DNA of 47,630 nt from positions 1-47,630 of the forward strand of contig JABDKO010000231.1 in NCBI GenBank assembly GCA_013002165.1, read 5' to 3'. A program made the position numbers and the translations under genes. This stretch comes from Rhodothermales bacterium. GTDB taxonomy: Bacteria; Bacteroidota; Rhodothermia; Rhodothermales; JABDKH01. Shown in pieces: positions 45,010-47,630 of this stretch. Each line of letters opens with the position of its first letter. Position 1 is the first letter of the stretch. The notes beneath the pieces are model-generated. The model saw only the letters and a program-made list of their open reading frames with translations, had not been told where the DNA came from and did not search any database.

Positions 45010-46835
45010 TGCTTCTCGTCAAGGGGCTGACTGACAAGTGTAGCGACCTGGTTCCGTCGCCATTTGCCGGTGGGGCTCAAGGATCCGTTAAGGTATGTCT
45101 CGACCACGACGCTGGCTATAGGTGCAGCCTGGGTCGCTCCATATCCTCCGTTCTCGACCATCACAGCAATGGCGATCTCTGGGTCGTCAAACGGGGCAAA
45201 CATGACGAAGACTGAATGGTCGTCGCGATCTCCCGGTGCCTGTGCAGTACCTGTCTTGCCCCCACTTTCAACTCCCGGGATCTGCGCCCATCGACCACTT
45301 CCATTGGTCATTACCATCCTCATTCCTTCCCGAACGATATCGAAGTTCTTCTGATCTATCGGAACTATCTCATCTTCGGGTAGCTGCAGTTCTGCGTTTT
45401 CTTTTGTCTCGGGATGCCGAATCTCACGAACAAGATGAGGCGACTTCATGACACCGTTGTTTGCAACTGTCGCGGTGTATCGAGCAAGCTGCATTGGAGT
45501 CACAAGCATATCGCCCTGCCCGATTCCCAGATTAATTGAGAATCCAGCGGTCCAGCCTTCCGGATAAACTCTGTTGTAGTAGCTGGAATCAGGAATAAGA
45601 CCCTGATTCTGCTCGGCTATATCGAGAGGGAAGGTCTTCCCAAACCCGAAGTACGTTGCCCATCTGTGGAATTCGTTTACATCGATCTGCATCATCAGAT
45701 TGAAGAAGAACGAGTTACAGGATTCTTGCAGTGCCCTCTTCACCGTGATGTTGCCGTGGACTCTACCCTGGTGATCCTTGAATAACCTGTTGCCCAGACG
45801 ATAGCCTCCACGACAACGATAGACTGTGTCTTCCGTGATGATCCCTTTCTGCAAACCTACGAGTGCCATGAAGGGCTTCCACGTCGAACCGGGCGGAATA
45901 CCACTCATCGTTGCACGGTTAAATAGCGGATCCTCCGGTGTACTTACCATCGCGGACCATTCCTCCGCGGTTACCGGTCGCGAGAATATGCGAGGATTGA
46001 TATCGGGCTTTGACACAAACGCGAGTATCTCTCCTGATGATGGCTCCAGGGCGACGAGAGATCCTCGCTTGCCTACAAATAATGACTCGGCGAGAGCTTG
46101 AATCCTGCTGTCAATCGTCAGGTGCAGATCATATCCACTGACCGGCGTTTCATCTTCGGCACCGTCCCGGTACTCTTTGACTTCCCGGCCATGGATGTTG
46201 ACCATCTTGAACTCGCTTCCCACTTCACCACGCAGGTACGGTTCATATGTCTTTTCCAGGCCGGCAATGCCTACGAGATCACCGGGGCGATATCCGTCGA
46301 CACGACGCTCTTCCAGTTCGCGTCGGGAGATCTCACGTACGTAGCCGAGGCCGTGTCCAATGTGTCCGTCACTCAAGTAGCGTCTTCGCTGGGTGGTCGC
46401 GTACGTGACTCCCGGTAACCGGTACCGGTTCTCCTCAACTCTGCTGATAATGTCGAGAGCCACATTTGAAAATGCTACGGAGGGCTGAAACGGACTCCAC
46501 TCCTTTGCCTCCTGAAGCTTCCGGACCACAATAGAATCCTCCACTTCCGCAAGATTGGCCAGAAGCCCGATTCGCTCTTCATTGAAATAGCGGGGCGTCA
46601 GCATAATGGTGTACGTGGGCTCATTGTCGACCATGAGAACACCATTTCTGTCGTAAATAACACCTCGTGCCGGAACTACGCGTTTTTCCCGGACTGCGTT
46701 ATTGCGTGATTCACCGGAATAATCCTTGGTGTCCACGATCTGCAGCTGCGCTAAACGAAGTCCAAGTACTGTAACGACCAGCAGTACCAGAACCACGAAT
46801 ATTTTGAGTCGGGGTTTAGGGTCGTAGAGACTCAT
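45006..46835 (-). CDS. mrdA: Penicillin-binding protein 2
   Basis: This transpeptidase cross-links peptidoglycan during elongation, working with RodA. The 609-residue class B PBP has an N-terminal membrane helix (about 9-28), a pedestal domain (about 45-240, with VREKRVVPARGVIYDRNG), and a transpeptidase domain with S317-T-W-K320 (catalytic Ser), S372-C-N374 and K527-T-G529. All catalytic motifs are present. The start is ATG at 46835. It is the first gene of the mrdA-rodA unit. Confidence 0.96.
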   Translation of the reverse strand: MSLYDPKPRLKIFVVLVLLVVTVLGLRLAQLQIVDTKDYSGESRNNAVREKRVVPARGVIYDRNGVLMVDNEPTYTIMLTPRYFNEERIGLLANLAEVEDSIVVRKLQEAKEWSPFQPSVAFSNVALDIISRVEENRYRLPGVTYATTQRRRYLSDGHIGHGLGYVREISRRELEERRVDGYRPGDLVGIAGLEKTYEPYLRGEVGSEFKMVNIHGREVKEYRDGAEDETPVSGYDLHLTIDSRIQALAESLFVGKRGSLVALEPSSGEILAFVSKPDINPRIFSRPVTAEEWSAMVSTPEDPLFNRATMSGIPPGSTWKPFMALVGLQKGIITEDTVYRCRGGYRLGNRLFKDHQGRVHGNITVKRALQESCNSFFFNLMMQIDVNEFHRWATYFGFGKTFPLDIAEQNQGLIPDSSYYNRVYPEGWTAGFSINLGIGQGDMLVTPMQLARYTATVANNGVMKSPHLVREIRHPETKENAELQLPEDEIVPIDQKNFDIVREGMRMVMTNGSGRWAQIPGVESGGKTGTAQAPGDRDDHSVFVMFAPFDDPEIAIAVMVENGGYGATQAAPIASVVVETYLNGSLSPTGKWRRNQVATLVSQPLDEKQ

Positions 46836-47203
46836 CGGTGGGTGTATGCGTTGACAGACAGGTTTGTCTCAAATCGAGACCAGTAAATCACTTGATTGGG
46901 GGTATTCTGCCATGATCGGCGAAATCTGTCTACCGGTCGGAGCGTCTATGGATCCGATCGGATGATGTATTGACCTGATTAAACTAATTGTCTGTGATAC
47001 TGGATTAATTTTTGCTATTTATTTGTTGAGTCAAAAGTAAGAAGAACAGTCCGGTGGGTTCGATTTCACGCTTTAATGACGTCTGCTCCAGACCCGGGAC
47101 CGCGCTGAATCCTGTATATTTATCAGTTAAGTAAACACTGCGGGCCCTGCCGCATTCGAAAGAGATCGGCAAATTGCCCAGTTTGTGATTAATCGTAGAG
47201 CAT
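46836..47203. other. Non-coding gap between divergent mrdA and the partial protease gene
   Basis: A 368-base interval that should hold promoters in both directions. I see no convincing gene. AT-rich patches occur at about 46975-47035 and 47113-47135, the latter containing TATATTTA roughly 85 bases before the protease start, but no matching upstream element is evident. Confidence 0.6.
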
Positions 47204-47630
47204 ATGTTTAAAGTTTCCAGTGTATCGCGTGTTGTAAGCCTGTTGCTGCTGTTTGGAGTCGCTGCACCTCCGGCTCTGGCCCAATATTTTGGTCGCAACA
47301 AGGTTCAGTACGATAAATTCGACTTTTCGGTACTGGATACTGAACGATTCGATATCTATTTCTACGATGAAGAGGAGACTGCCGTTCGTGACGCGGCACG
47401 AATGGCCGAACGGTGGTATCGTCGCCACTCACAGACCTATCTTCGAGAGTTCACCGAGAAGAAGCCAATCATCTTCTACGCGAACGACGCGGATTTCCAG
47501 CAGACAAATGCCATCTCCGGAAGCATTGGGCAGGGTACCGGAGGCGTCACGGAGAGCCTTAAGGAACGTGTTATCATGCCATTGACGGGTCTTTACAAGG
47601 AGACCGATCACGTTCTGGGCCATGAACTCG
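47204..47630 (+). CDS. Secreted gluzincin protease, 5' part only (related to 21899 gene)
   Basis: ATG at 47204 opens a frame of 142 codons that continues beyond the window. A signal peptide of about 28 residues ends APPALAQ. After it come YFGRNKVQYDKFDFSVLDTERFDIYFYDEEE and a helical and strand region up to HVLGHEL, where the window stops inside a probable HExxH zinc motif. The layout (signal peptide, short lead, VLDTERFDIYF strand, HEL) parallels the protein at 21899, so the full gene probably also has propeller repeats and perhaps a barrel. That cannot be seen here. Confidence 0.75.
   Translation, partial: MFKVSSVSRVVSLLLLFGVAAPPALAQYFGRNKVQYDKFDFSVLDTERFDIYFYDEEETAVRDAARMAERWYRRHSQTYLREFTEKKPIIFYANDADFQQTNAISGSIGQGTGGVTESLKERVIMPLTGLYKETDHVLGHEL

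Noticed and set aside
47056-47074. GTGGGTTCGATTTCAC resembles a tRNA T-arm
   Set aside because: No matching acceptor stem, D-arm or anticodon arm is found around it.
47005-47301. 98-codon minus-strand frame near the window end
   Set aside because: It overlaps the signal peptide region of the partial protease gene on the other strand and has no recognisable content.
1-47630. CRISPR arrays, insertion sequences, integrases or prophage genes
   Set aside because: I looked for spaced repeats, transposase motifs and terminal inverted repeats and saw none. The only tandem repeat is the short heptamer array at 29315-29349.

Overview
The window is 47.6 kb of dense bacterial chromosome, nearly all of it housekeeping genes. 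There is no rRNA, tRNA, insertion sequence, prophage or CRISPR array that I can see. The gene set suggests a Bacteroidota-type organism, most likely from the Rhodothermota/Balneolota side (relatives of Rhodothermus and Salinibacter). The reasons are a 279-residue primary sigma factor without region 1.1, a GH3-family protein, folP next to a CdaA-type diadenylate cyclase, a DUF2795 protein, EutN/CcmL-family proteins, a fused E2-E1 2-oxoglutarate dehydrogenase, frequent lack of Shine-Dalgarno sequences, and roughly 50% GC by eye. This placement is inference and was not tested by phylogeny.

Layout. Positions 1-2820 (minus strand) hold molybdenum-cofactor genes (moaA, moaC) and a dtd-rdgB quality-control pair. 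At 2930-3185 is rpsU with a promoter and a terminator, facing a 1227-residue 2-oxoglutarate dehydrogenase (3189-6872). Positions 7097-12573 are a tight minus-strand cluster: an Omp85-family protein, a cyclic-nucleotide-binding-fold protein, RlmD and an NAD-dependent epimerase. Positions 12665-19107 (minus) carry a DUF2795 protein, an M23 peptidase, an orphan gene, uvrA, a Rad52-like annealing protein and a P-loop protein of unknown function.

Positions 19266-21100 (plus) are an NfeD/flotillin pair. Then come a minus-strand orphan and, on the plus strand, a secreted gluzincin protease with a beta-propeller and an Omp85-like barrel (21899-24841). Next is an MscS channel translationally coupled to a 1077-residue P-loop ATPase that I do not recognise (24925-29306). 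The primary sigma factor (29384-30223) and a GH3 protein (30427-31980) are on the minus strand. folP-cdaA-pcm (32037-34497, plus) converge on a tandem pair of EutN/CcmL vertex-type proteins (34494-35098, minus). A lipoprotein dipeptidase (plus) converges on deoB and a degenerate GGDEF protein (minus). ftsX-pheA-argS follow on the minus strand. A membrane bactofilin (plus) faces rodA-mrdA (minus). The window ends inside a second gluzincin gene related to the one at 21899.

How the genes work together. Envelope functions dominate: rodA/mrdA, ftsX, bactofilin, M23 peptidase, Omp85 protein, protease-barrel proteins, flotillin and MscS. DNA and nucleotide maintenance is the second theme: uvrA, Rad52-like, rdgB and deoB. 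The best candidates for undescribed biology are the MscS-ATPase pair, the EutN/CcmL pair with no microcompartment around it, and the protease-propeller-barrel family present twice.
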